Part shown: piece after piece, positions 32,016 through 40,909 of the stretch | Position numbering within the stretch: position 1 is the first letter of the stretch | How the letters are laid out: each line of letters opens with the position of its first letter | Origin: Petropleomorpha daqingensis | Lineage (GTDB): Bacteria; Actinomycetota; Actinomycetes; Mycobacteriales; Geodermatophilaceae | DNA length: 64,000 bases | Direction: 5' to 3' | NCBI RefSeq assembly: GCF_013408985.1 | Contig: NZ_JACBZT010000001.1 | Location: 2,108,001-2,172,000 of the forward strand | Made by a program: the position numbers and the translations under genes | Notes under the pieces: model-generated | Told to the model about the DNA's origin: nothing | The model's input: only the letters and a program-made list of their open reading frames with translations | The model's database searches: none

Positions 32016-35000
32016 GTGAAGACGTGGCTCGACGCGTGGCCGGTGTACCGGCAGCTGACCGGCTCCGACCCGCTCGGCCGCGGCAAGGCGGCGCGCAGCA
32101 AGGCCACGGAGAACGTGGTCAGCCGTACGGCCACCGCCGACCGCGTCGTCCAGAGCGTCTGCCCCTACTGCGCCGTCGGCTGCGGGCAGCGGGTGTTCGT
32201 CAAGGACGAGAAGATCGTCCAGATCGAGGGCGACCCGGACTCGCCGATCAGCCGCGGCCGGCTGTGCCCAAAGGGCAGCGCGAGCAAGCAGCTGGTCACC
32301 AGCCCGACCCGGGAGACCAAGGTCCGCTACCGCCGTCCGTACGGGACGCAGTGGGAGGACCTCGACCTCGACACGGCGATGGAGATGATCGCCGACCGCG
32401 TGCTCGACGCCCGCCGCAAGGGCTGGCAGGACGAGGTCGACGGCAAGCGCGTCAACCGCACCATGGGGATAGCGAGCCTCGGAGGGGCGACCCTCGACAA
32501 CGAGGAGAACTACCTCATGAAGAAGCTCTACACGGCCATGGGCGCGATCCAGGTCGAGAACCAGGCCCGGATATAGCACTCCTCCACGGTGCCCGGTCTG
32601 GGTACCTCGTTCGGCCGTGGTGGCGCGACCAACTTCCTGCAGGACCTGGCGAACTCCGACTGCATCGTCATCGAGGGTTCGAACATGGCCGAGTGCCACC
32701 CGGTGGGCTTCCAGTGGGTCAGCGAGGCCAAGGCGCGCGGCGCGAAGGTCGTGCACATCGACCCGCGGTTCACCCGCACCAGCGCGATCGCCGACCTGCA
32801 CGTGCCGCTGCGCGCGGGCAGTGACATCGCGTTCCTGGGCGGCCTGATCAAGTACGTCCTCGACAACGACAAGTACTTTCCGGAGTACGTCGTCGCGTAC
32901 ACCAACGCCGCGGCGATCCTGCGCGAGGACTTCCGCGACACCGAGGACCTCGACGGCCTGTTCTCCGGCTACGACCCGGAGCACAAGCACTACGACGAGT
33001 CGACGTGGGAGTACGAGGGCGACGCGACGCCGGCCGCGGCCGGTCAGCGCGGCCCCGACGAGCCGGGCGGCAAGCCCGCCCGCGACGCCCGCGAGGGCAA
33101 GCAGGCCGGTGAGCACGGCCCGGACGTCCACGAGGCGGCGCAGCACGAGGCGGCCGGCAGCGGCGGCCCCACGGTCCGGGTCAAGCCGAAGCGCGACGAG
33201 ACGCTGCAGCACCCGCGCTGCGTCTTCCAGGTGCTCAAGCGGCACTACGCCCGCTACACCCCGGAGATGGTGGCGCAGATCTGCGGCATCGACCCGCAGG
33301 CGTTCCTGCAGGTCGCCGAGTGGATCACCGCCAACAGCGGCCGGGACAGGACAACGGCGTTCGTCTACTCGGTCGGCTGGACGCAGCACTCGGTCGGCGC
33401 GCAGTACATCCGGACGGCGTCGATCCTGCAGGCGCTGCTGGGCAACATGGGCCGCCCCGGCGGCGGGATCATGGCGCTGCGCGGGCACGCCAGCATCCAG
33501 GGCTCGACCGACATCCCGACGCTGTTCAACCTGCTGCCGGGCTACCTGGTCATGCCGCACGCCCAGCAGCACATGTCGCTCGAGGAGTACTGCGCGCAGA
33601 GCAAGAACACCGCGGGCTTCTGGGGCAACATGCCCAGCTACATGGTCAGCCTGCTCAAGGCCTACTTCGGCGACGCGGCGACGCCCGAGAACGACTTCTG
33701 CTTCGACCACCTGCCGCGGCTGACCGGCGACCACAGCTCCTACCAGTCGGTCGCGCAGATGATCGAGGGCAACGTGCCCGGCTACTTCCTGGTCGGCGAG
33801 AACCCGGTGATCGGGCACGCCAACGGCCGGATGCAGCGCTTCGGGCTGGCCAACCTCGAGTGGCTCGTCGTCCGTGACCTGCAGATGATCGAGTCGGCGA
33901 CCTTCTGGAAGGACGCCCCCGAGATCGAGACCGGCGAGCTGGTCACCGACCAGATCGCGACCGAGGTCTTCTTCCTGCCCGCGGCCTCGCACGTGGAGAA
34001 GGCCGGGACGTTCACCCAGACCCAGCGGCTGCTGCAGTGGCGGCACAAGGCGGTCGAGCCGCCGGGCGACGCCCGCAGCGACCTGTGGTTCTACTTCCAC
34101 CTGGGCCGGCTGCTCAAGCAGCGGCTGGCGAACTCCACCGACCCGCGCGACCGGCCGATCCTCGACCTCGCCTGGGACTACCCGACCGAGGGCGAGACCG
34201 CCGACCCCAGCCCCGAGGCGGTGCTGCGGGAGATCAACGGTGTCGGTCCCGACGGCAAGGCGCTGGGGGCCTACACCGAGCTCAAGGACGACGGCTCGAC
34301 CTCCTGCGGCTGCTGGATCTACTGCGGCGTCTACGCCGACGAGGTCAACCAGTCCGCGCGCCGCAAGCCCGGGCGTGACCAGAACGCGGTCGCCCCCGAG
34401 TGGGGCTGGGCGTGGCCGGCCAACCGGCGCATCCTGTACAACCGCGCCTCGGCCGATCCCGACGGCAAGCCGTGGAGCGACCGCAAGAAGTACGTGTACT
34501 GGGACGACGACGCCGGCACGTGGACCGGGGACGACGTCCCGGACTTCGAGCCGGAGAAGCGGCCGGACTACAGGCCGCCGGAGGGCGCGACCGCGCAGGC
34601 CGCGATCGCCGGCACCGACCCGTTCATCATGCAGAGCGACGGCAAGGCGTGGCTGTACGCACCGGCCGGGCTCGCCGACGGGCCGATGCCGACGCACTAC
34701 GAGCCGGCCGAGTCGCCGATGTCCAACCCGCTGTACGGGCAGCAGGCCAACCCGGGCCGGGAGGAGCTCCCGGCGGCGTACAACCGCGGCAACCCGGTGG
34801 CGAGCGAGGTCTTCCCGTACGTGTTCACCACCTACCGGCTGACCGAGCACCACACCGCCGGCGGGATGAGCCGCACGCTGCCCTACCTGGCCGAGCTGCA
34901 GCCGGAGTTCTTCGTCGAGGTCTCACCGGAGCTGGCCGCCGAGCGGGGACTGGAGAACGGCGGCTGGGCCACGGTGGTCACCTCGCGGTCGGCGGTGGAG

Positions 35001-35315
35001 GCGAAGGTGCTGGTCACCGAGCGGATCCGGCCGCTGCGGCTGGACGGCCGGGTGATCCACCAGATCGGCGTCCCCTACCACTGGGGCGGGACCGGCATCT
35101 CGACCGGCGACTCCGGCAACGACCTGACCGGCGTCGTCATGGACCCGAACGTGCACATCCAGGAGTCGAAGGCGGCGACCTGCGACATCCGGCCGGGCCG
35201 CCGACCGCGCGGGCCGGAGCTGGTCGGGTTCCTCGAGGAGTACCGGCGGCGGGCCGGCGTGCCGTCGGGCACGGTGCCCGTGGGCGGCCGCGCGCCGCTG
35301 GAGGAGGACTCGTGA
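32016..35315 (+). CDS. fdnG: Formate dehydrogenase catalytic subunit, selenoprotein (Sec187 encoded by in-frame TAG)
   Basis: This 1099-residue molybdopterin oxidoreductase oxidises formate to CO2. The N-terminal [4Fe-4S] motif is C49-x2-C52-x3-C56-x27-C84. Residue 187, the active-site Sec/Cys position in ENQARI-x-HSSTVPG, is a TAG codon (32574-32576). The same frame continues with GTSFGRGGATNFLQDLA and runs without a stop to 35315. A SECIS-like hairpin sits directly downstream. A low-complexity insertion occupies about residues 328-388. There is no Tat signal, so the enzyme probably stays in the cytoplasm. GTG at 32016 gives the usual MKTW-like start. Its TGA overlaps the next gene (GTGA). 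A sequencing error is unlikely because TAG differs from both TGA and Cys codons by two bases. Confidence 0.96.
32574..32606 (+). promoter_or_regulatory. UAG selenocysteine codon and SECIS-like hairpin
   Basis: After the TAG (32574-32576) come 18 bases, then the loop GGTCT (32595-32599). The flanking stem is GGTGCCC (32588-32594) with GGGTACC (32600-32606), seven pairs including one G-U. The E. coli fdhF SECIS, as I recall it, has the same GGUCU loop and the same 18-base gap after its UGA. The hairpin should recruit SelB and tRNA-Sec so that UAG is read as Sec. Confidence 0.85.
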
Positions 35316-36379
35316 CGATCAGCTCGGCCAGCCCGGCGTGGACCGGGCGGGATCCGGAGCACCGGCTCTACGGGCCGCTGCCCGACGTGCAGGGGGAGTC
35401 GGGGTACGACGGCGACCACCCGGCGCGGGTCGGCTTCTTCACCGACACCTCGGTGTGCATCGGCTGCAAGGCCTGCGAGGTGGCGTGCAAGGAGTGGAAC
35501 ACGCTGCCGATGGACGACTCGCACGGCCGGCGCGACGCGCTCGGCCTGTCGGGGATGTCCTACGACAACACCGGGCAGCTCGGCGCCAACTCCTGGCGGC
35601 ACGTCGCGTTCATCGAGCAGTCGCGCACGGTGGACCTGCCGATGCCCACGTTCGGTCGGCCGGGGGGCGATCGAACGGGGAGCGGCCCGTCGCCGGCGGC
35701 CGGCGCCGAGCAGGACGACGCCCTGGCCCGCGCGCAGGCGTCGGTGCTCAACGCCGAGGCGCTCAGCGAGTTCGACCCGCAGACGACGCAGAGCGGCACG
35801 GACAAGCAGATCCGGTGGCTGATGAGCTCCGACGTCTGCAAGCACTGCACGCACGCCGGCTGCCTCGACGTCTGCCCGACCGGTGCGCTGGTCCGCACCG
35901 AGTTCGGCACCGTCGTCGTCCAGGGCGACATCTGCAACGGGTGCGGCTACTGCGTGCCGGCCTGCCCGTACGGCGTCATCGAGACGCGCAAGGACGACGG
36001 CCGGGCCTTCAAGTGCACGATGTGCTACGACCGGCTGACCGACGGGCTGATGCCGGCCTGCGCGACCGCGTGCCCCACGCAGTCGATCCAGTTCGGCAAC
36101 CTCGACGAGCTGCAGGCCCGGGCCGACGCGCGGCTGGCGACGCTGCAGAGCCAGGGCGTGGAGTCGGCGCGGCTGTACGGGCGCGACGAGGACGACGGCG
36201 TCGGCGGCAACGGGGCGTTCTTCCTGCTGCTCGACGAGCCGGAGGTGTACGGCCTCCCGCCCGACCCGGTGGTGACCACCCGCGACCTGCCGGCGATGTG
36301 GCGGGCCGCGGCGAAGGGTGCGGCGATGGTCGTCGGTGTGGCGGTGACCGCCGTCCTGGCGTCGTGGAGGCGGAAGTGA
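35312..36379 (+). CDS. Formate dehydrogenase iron-sulfur subunit (four [4Fe-4S] clusters)
   Basis: This 355-residue electron-transfer subunit has four cysteine sets: SVCIGCKACEVACKEW (C49, C52, C55, C59), VCKHCTHAGCLDVCPTGAL, DICNGCGYCVPACPYGV and FKCTMCYDRL...PACATACPTQS. It relays electrons from the catalytic subunit to the membrane. A proline/glycine-rich insertion follows the first cluster. The C-terminus ends in one membrane helix (AAMVVGVAVTAVLASW), like FdnH-type subunits. GTG 35312 and stop 36379 both overlap neighbours as GTGA, so all three subunits are co-translated. Confidence 0.94.
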   Translation: MTISSASPAWTGRDPEHRLYGPLPDVQGESGYDGDHPARVGFFTDTSVCIGCKACEVACKEWNTLPMDDSHGRRDALGLSGMSYDNTGQLGANSWRHVAFIEQSRTVDLPMPTFGRPGGDRTGSGPSPAAGAEQDDALARAQASVLNAEALSEFDPQTTQSGTDKQIRWLMSSDVCKHCTHAGCLDVCPTGALVRTEFGTVVVQGDICNGCGYCVPACPYGVIETRKDDGRAFKCTMCYDRLTDGLMPACATACPTQSIQFGNLDELQARADARLATLQSQGVESARLYGRDEDDGVGGNGAFFLLLDEPEVYGLPPDPVVTTRDLPAMWRAAAKGAAMVVGVAVTAVLASWRRK

Positions 36380-37389
36380 CCGCGGCGGGCGGCTGGCGGC
36401 AGGCGGACCGCGGCCCGCGGCTGAAGCGGAAGAAGCGTGGCGGCGGGGGCGGCAGCCGCGAGCTGTCGATGGTGGACGACGTCGAGTTCACCTCGTACTA
36501 CGGCCGCCCGATCATCAAGCCGCCGGTGTGGAAGAGCCCGGAGGTGCCGCTCTACCTGTTCCTCGGCGGCGCGGCCGGGTCGTCGGCGATCCTGTCGGCG
36601 CTGGGGGAGTTCACGAAGCGGCCGACGCTGGCCAAGGCGGCGCAGATCCTCGCCGGGGGCGGCGCGCTGGGCTCGGTCGGGTTGCTCATCGTCGACCTGG
36701 GCCGGCCGGAGCGGTTCCTGCACATGCTGCGGGTGTTCAAGCCGACGTCGCCGCTGTCGGTCGGGTCGTACATCCTCTCGCCGTTCAGCGCCCTCACGGT
36801 CGGGGCGGCGGGGCTGCACGTGCTGGGCTGGTTCCCGCGACTGCGCAAGCTGGCCGCCGTCGGGGCCGGGGCGCTCGGGGGGCCGATGACGACGTACACG
36901 GCGGTGCTGATCGCGAACACCGCCGTCCCGTCGTGGCACGCGGCGGGGGAGCAGCTGCCGTTCGTCTTCGCCGGGTCGGGGATGGCCGCGGGCGGGGGCA
37001 TGACGATGGCGTTCTCACCGGTCGCCGAGGCCGGGCCGGCGCGCAAGATGGCGGTGGCCGGCGCGGCGATCGAGCTGGCCGCGATGCACCAGGTGGAGAA
37101 CGGCCACGGGATCGTCAGCGAGCCCTACCACGAGGGCCGGCCGGGGCTGCTGCTGAAGATCGCCAAGGCGTGCACCGTCTCCGGCGCGGCGCTCACCCTG
37201 CTGACCGGCCGCAAGCGGGTCGGGGCGGTGCTGGCCGGCGCGCTGCTGGCGGCGGGGTCGGCGCTCACCCGGTTCGGCGTCTTCGAGGCCGGCATGGTCA
37301 GCGCCAAGGACCCGAAGTACACCGTCGTCCCTCAGCGTGAGCGGCTGGCCGCGCGGCAGAACGGGCACGCGCCGACCGTCACCCGCTGA
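36376..37389 (+). CDS. nrfD: NrfD/PsrC-type membrane subunit of formate dehydrogenase
   Basis: This 337-residue polytopic membrane protein starts with a basic cytosolic leader (RLKRKKRGGGG) and an amphipathic stretch (TSYYGRPIIKPPVWK). About eight hydrophobic segments follow (PLYLFLGGAAGSSAILSAL; GGPMTTYTAVLIANTAVPSW). PsrC/NrfD subunits pass electrons from an Fe-S partner to menaquinone, so this replaces the cytochrome b subunit of FdnGHI. Quinone is plausible here because menB is in the window. GTG 36376 overlaps the beta stop by 4 bases. Confidence 0.9.
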   Translation: MTAAGGWRQADRGPRLKRKKRGGGGGSRELSMVDDVEFTSYYGRPIIKPPVWKSPEVPLYLFLGGAAGSSAILSALGEFTKRPTLAKAAQILAGGGALGSVGLLIVDLGRPERFLHMLRVFKPTSPLSVGSYILSPFSALTVGAAGLHVLGWFPRLRKLAAVGAGALGGPMTTYTAVLIANTAVPSWHAAGEQLPFVFAGSGMAAGGGMTMAFSPVAEAGPARKMAVAGAAIELAAMHQVENGHGIVSEPYHEGRPGLLLKIAKACTVSGAALTLLTGRKRVGAVLAGALLAAGSALTRFGVFEAGMVSAKDPKYTVVPQRERLAARQNGHAPTVTR

Positions 37390-37475
37390 CAGGGGAGGCG
37401 TCTAGGCTCCGCGCCACCAGCACCCCGCCGCGGCGCAGCACCGCGCAGAGGCGGGCCGGCGGGCGGGGGAACGAC

Positions 37476-38318
37476 GTGAATCCGTACCAGCCACCTGTGG
37501 GGCAGCAGGACCCGGCGCACCCCTCGGGACCGATCCCGCTGCCGCGGCAGCCCACCTGGCCGGAGACGCCGCTCCACTGGGGGCCGCCGCCCCAGCCCCC
37601 GCCGCCTCAGCCGCCGTTCGACCCCGGGCCGCCGAAGCGCGGCTGGAACACCGGCGTGGTCGTCGCGGTGGTGGTCGTCGTCCTGCTGGCCGTGGGCGGA
37701 GCCGGCTGGTTCATCTGGCAGCGGATGTCGACGGCGACGCCGACCGACAGCGCCACGACCGCGACCGACAACCCGGCCTCGGCGGGCAGCGCGTCGGCCG
37801 GCAGCGCCTCGGCCGGCAGCGCGTCGGCAGGGTCACCGGAGGCGGGGGGCAAGACGCTGCAACCCGGCGAACCCACCACCGCCCCAGGCCCGGCGCCCGA
37901 TGCCGAGCAGGCGGCGCTGAACGAGCTGACCTCGCTGCGCGACCAGTCCGTACCGCAGGTGCCGCTCGACGGGCGCTGGGTGGCGCAGCTGTCGAGCAAG
38001 AGCGTGGGCATCACCGACCCGCTGCAGACGGCGGCGAACGGGACGCACACCTTCTACGCCGCCGACATCCTCGCCGAGCTGCAGAACATCAACGCGACGG
38101 TCGGCAGCTCGGCCACTCTCTACCTGCTCTGGGGCACCGACTTCGGCAAACGCTCGACGGCCGCGGACGGATCGCCGTACTGGACGACGCTCGCCGACGC
38201 CGGCTTCGCGAGCCAGGACGACGTCACGCGGTGGTGCTCGGCGACCTTCCCGGGCCTGCCGGCCGACGTGCTGGCCGACCAGTGCACGGCGCGGCAGCTG
38301 ACCCCGCCGCACGACTGA
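37476..38318 (+). CDS. Pro-rich membrane-anchored protein of unknown function
   Basis: This 280-residue protein has a proline-rich cytosolic N-terminus (MNPYQPPVGQQDPAHPSGPI, then PPQPPPPQPPFDPGPP), one helix (about 58-80, GVVVAVVVVVLLAVGGAGW), a linker with four SASAG-type repeats (37786-37830), and a C-terminal extracytoplasmic domain (about 145-280, LRDQSVPQVPLDGRWVAQLSS). GTG 37476 has no clear ribosome site. No family recognised. It converges with the next gene with no gap between stop codons. Confidence 0.78.
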   Translation: MNPYQPPVGQQDPAHPSGPIPLPRQPTWPETPLHWGPPPQPPPPQPPFDPGPPKRGWNTGVVVAVVVVVLLAVGGAGWFIWQRMSTATPTDSATTATDNPASAGSASAGSASAGSASAGSPEAGGKTLQPGEPTTAPGPAPDAEQAALNELTSLRDQSVPQVPLDGRWVAQLSSKSVGITDPLQTAANGTHTFYAADILAELQNINATVGSSATLYLLWGTDFGKRSTAADGSPYWTTLADAGFASQDDVTRWCSATFPGLPADVLADQCTARQLTPPHD

Positions 38319-39131
38319 TCATGTGCAGATCGGGACGTCGAAGTCGGTGTTGTGGGTGTACGGCCCGCCCGGGACGTCCCCGTTCATGAAGGAGTTGGCC
38401 GGCGTCCAGAGGCCGTTCCACTGCTCGCTCTCGATCAGGTACCAGAACCCGTCGGGCGTCACGCTCGGCACGCTGGGCGCGTAGTACCGGCAGCGGACCT
38501 GGATCTCGGTGTTCGCCGGGATCGCGGCGCCACCGGCGGTGAGGGTGCGCGGATCGGCGAAGGTCTTGGCGCCGATGCTGCCGGTCAGCTCGGTGCGGGA
38601 CGTGCCGTCGCCGGTGCTCGGCAGCGGCACGTTCGCCGCGCTGCGGGCGGCGGCCGCCGCCGCGGCCTTCGCGGCCTCCGCGTCGTTGTGCCGGACGACG
38701 ACCACCGTCGTCACGACGGCGGCGATCAGGACGACGACCGCCGCGGCCGCCCCCAGCACCCAGCGCAGCCGACGCGGCCGCCGCTCGGGCGAGCCCTCCT
38801 CCGCGTCGACCGCAGGCTCGGGAACGGCCGGTGCGCTGCGGTAGGGGCCGCAGGCCTCGATGAGCGAGGGGGCACCGGCCGCGTCCGGGTAGCCGGGCAT
38901 CGCCTGGCGGGCCCAGGCGTCGAGGTCGCGGACGGCGCCGGTGACCTTCGTGCGCGGATAGCTGCCGGCCGTCCAGTTGTCGAGGGTCCGCTCGCTGACC
39001 AGCCCACCGCAGCGCTGGACGAGCTGCTCCTTGCCCCCGGCGGTGGCCACGAGCCAGCCGATCTGCGTCACGAAGGGATCGACCGGTACCGCCGTCTTGG
39101 GCACGTCCCGGCCGGCCGCCGTCTCCGTCAT
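38319..39131 (-). CDS. Membrane protein with N-terminal helical and C-terminal SH3-like region
   Basis: This 270-residue protein has a cytosolic N-terminal helical part (QIGWLVATAGGKEQLVQRCG, SERTLDNWTAG), one membrane helix (about 122-143, WVLGAAAAVVVLIAAVVTTV), an alanine-rich coil, and a C-terminal domain (about 180-270). The C-terminal domain includes QVRCRYYAPSVPSVTPDGFW and YLIESEQWNGLWTPANSFM, whose spacing resembles an SH3-like beta barrel. It may bind a cell-wall component. The function is not known. It lies head to head with a LuxR-type regulator. Confidence 0.75.
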   Translation of the reverse strand: MTETAAGRDVPKTAVPVDPFVTQIGWLVATAGGKEQLVQRCGGLVSERTLDNWTAGSYPRTKVTGAVRDLDAWARQAMPGYPDAAGAPSLIEACGPYRSAPAVPEPAVDAEEGSPERRPRRLRWVLGAAAAVVVLIAAVVTTVVVVRHNDAEAAKAAAAAAARSAANVPLPSTGDGTSRTELTGSIGAKTFADPRTLTAGGAAIPANTEIQVRCRYYAPSVPSVTPDGFWYLIESEQWNGLWTPANSFMNGDVPGGPYTHNTDFDVPICT

Positions 39132-39282
39132 CGAACCCCCCGTATCGGAACTGGCCGCGAACCTAACGCATTCAAGTACCGGCAGGTCAGCGTTTCGTTG
39201 CGGTCAACCTGCGCCGGCTGCGCCCAGTTTGCGGTCCCGGCGGCCGGGTGCCCGCTTGCTGCCGGTTCGGCCCGGCGATTCA

Positions 39283-39729
39283 GTGAGCGCCGTGTCCATC
39301 GGCGGCGATCAGGGGGAGGGCGCAGAGCCGCTCCGGGTGCTGGTCGTCGGCGCCGATCCGGACAAGCGCCGCCGTCTGGCGCGGCTGCTGGCCGGGGTCG
39401 CGGGCGTCGAGGTGGTGGGCTGGCTGGAGTCCTCCGAGGCCCTCGAGGTGCTGGGGTACGACGACGACGAGCTGGCGATCGTCAGCGCCGAACCGGCCCT
39501 GCGCCGGCCGAAGCTCTCCGCCCGGCAGCGGGACGTCCTGATCGCCTACGCCGCCGGCAACCAGCTGATGCCCGCGGTCGCGCGCTCGCTGGGGATGGAC
39601 CAGGAGACGCTCAAGACGCACCTGCGCCGGATCCGGGTCAAGTACCGCGAGGTCGGCCGGCCGGCGCCCACCCGGCGCGATCTCTACGTGCGGGCGGTCG
39701 AGGACGGGCTGCTGCCGCCGCCGTCCTGA
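39283..39729 (+). CDS. LuxR-type HTH protein (paralogue 1)
   Basis: This 148-residue protein has an N-terminal segment resembling a shortened receiver (LRVLVVGADPDKRRRLARLL) without a clear phosphorylation pocket. The C-terminal HTH is RPKLSARQRDVLIAYAAGN, then QETLKTHLRRIRVKYREVGR. Its last 40 residues nearly match the protein at 40552-40902 (PAPTRRDLYVRAVEDGL). The 3' end overlaps the convergent TetR gene by 46 bases. GTG 39283 or 39292 could start it. Confidence 0.82.
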   Translation: MSAVSIGGDQGEGAEPLRVLVVGADPDKRRRLARLLAGVAGVEVVGWLESSEALEVLGYDDDELAIVSAEPALRRPKLSARQRDVLIAYAAGNQLMPAVARSLGMDQETLKTHLRRIRVKYREVGRPAPTRRDLYVRAVEDGLLPPPS

Positions 39730-40442
39730 GGCGTCGTGATGGTCCGGAACAGGATCTCCACGGTCGTGCCGAACAGGTCCCACGACGTCTGCGCCTCGGG
39801 CGCGTCCGGTCGTTCCGACAGCGGCTTGACCGGCACCCTCTCCGGCTCGATCGCCCAGCGCAGGTTGAGGCCCTGCACCAGCGCGGTGATCACGACGGCG
39901 AAGCTGTCGACGGTGAACGGCGGCTGCATCTGACGGCCCGCGGCGGCCAGGCAGGCCTCGAGCAGCGGCACCACCTGATCGGTCACCCAGTCGAAGTTCT
40001 GCCGGAGCGAGGCGTGCACCTGCTCGTCCTGGCTGTGCTTCGACCACAGCGCCTGCCACAGCTGGGCGTAGGGGTCGGCCCGCACGCTCTCGAAGTTGCC
40101 CCGCGCGGCGAGGTGCAGCACGGTCGCGGGCTCCTGGCCGCTGCGCAGCGCGGCCGTGATGAAGGCGACCGCCTCCGCGGTGCTCTCGATGCGCACCGGG
40201 TCGAGCACGTACGCCACGAGGTCGCGGTGGTAGGCCTCGAGGGTGGGCCACTGGTGGAAGAACGCCCCCGTCGTCCGGCCGACGCGCTCCACGACCGCCC
40301 GCGCCGTCACCTGGCTGAGCACGTCGCCGACGGGTTGCTCCCGCAGCAGGGCCGCCCCGGCCTCCAGCAGGGTCGCCCGCGTCTCGGCGCTGGCCTCGGC
40401 CTTGCGGCCGACCGGCGGTCGGGCCGCGGCGTCGTCGCTCAT
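39684..40442 (-). CDS. TetR/AcrR-family regulator between two LuxR-type paralogues
   Basis: This is a 252-residue regulator. The N-terminal HTH (ARAVVERVGRTTGAFFHQWPTLEAYHR) lies at about 55-80; the remainder is a helical ligand domain with LHLAARGNFESVRADPYAQ. ATG at 40442 is preferred; GTG at 40460 adds six residues. The 3' end overlaps the upstream paralogue antisense, and its terminal codons run through AVEDGLLPPP of that gene. An 18-bp palindrome lies 68-85 bases upstream and is the likely operator. Confidence 0.88.
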   Translation of the reverse strand: MSDDAAARPPVGRKAEASAETRATLLEAGAALLREQPVGDVLSQVTARAVVERVGRTTGAFFHQWPTLEAYHRDLVAYVLDPVRIESTAEAVAFITAALRSGQEPATVLHLAARGNFESVRADPYAQLWQALWSKHSQDEQVHASLRQNFDWVTDQVVPLLEACLAAAGRQMQPPFTVDSFAVVITALVQGLNLRWAIEPERVPVKPLSERPDAPEAQTSWDLFGTTVEILFRTITTPQDGGGSSPSSTART

Positions 40443-40509
40443 GGAGGAACTCTCGCCCACCCGGCCGCGCTTGACGACGAGACGTGACGGCTGTCACGAT
40501 CGGTCGCAC

Positions 40510-40527
40510 GCATAGCGCGCGCTATGC
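40510..40527. promoter_or_regulatory. 18-bp perfect palindrome, probable TetR operator
   Basis: GCATAGCGCGCGCTATGC is an exact palindrome located between the divergent TetR gene (start 40442) and LuxR-type paralogue 2 (start 40552). It lies close to both promoters. Symmetry, length and AT-containing ends fit a TetR-family operator controlling both genes. Confidence 0.6.
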
Positions 40528-40551
40528 ATAGCTGCTGCTACGGGGGCACGG

Positions 40552-40902
40552 TTGACCGACGCTCTGAGGGTCCGCATCGTCCGCGCCGACCCGCAGCAGT
40601 GGCGTCGTCTCGCGCGGATCCTGGCCGGCGAACCCGGGATCGAGGTGACGGGCGGAACCGAACCGGTGCCCGCGGCGGACCCCCAGCTGTCGCCCCGGCA
40701 GCGGGACGTGCTGATCGCCTACGCCTCCTGCAACGACCTGCTGCCCGTGGTGGCCCGGCGGCTGGGCATGGACGAGGAGACGCTCAAGACCCACCTCCGG
40801 CGGCTCCGGGTCAAGTACCGGACGGTGGGACGTCCCGCGCCCACCCGCCGTGACCTCTACGTGCGGGCGGTCGAGGACGGCCTGGTCCCGCCGCCGTCCT
40901 GA
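40552..40902 (+). CDS. LuxR-type HTH protein (paralogue 2)
   Basis: This 116-residue protein starts with TTG and reads (L/M)TDALRVRIVRADPQQWRR, a shortened N-terminal part, followed by the HTH LSPRQRDVLIAYASCN and EETLKTHLRRLRVKYRTVGR. Its C-terminal half is almost identical to that of the 39283-39729 protein, so they are recent duplicates differing mostly in the N-terminal part. The preceding TetR palindrome probably governs its expression. GGGGGCA precedes the TTG. Confidence 0.82.
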   Translation: MTDALRVRIVRADPQQWRRLARILAGEPGIEVTGGTEPVPAADPQLSPRQRDVLIAYASCNDLLPVVARRLGMDEETLKTHLRRLRVKYRTVGRPAPTRRDLYVRAVEDGLVPPPS

Positions 40903-40909
40903 GACCGGC

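Noticed and set aside
32574-32576. TAG as a nonsense mutation making the formate dehydrogenase a pseudogene
   Set aside because: The stop is at the exact Sec/Cys position, a SECIS-like hairpin follows, the rest is intact, and both partner genes are intact and overlapping.
31952-37475. sel genes or a tRNA-Sec next to the formate dehydrogenase operon
   Set aside because: No frame resembles SelA, SelB or SelD and no tRNA-like cloverleaf or T-arm was recognised in the gaps; they must be elsewhere.
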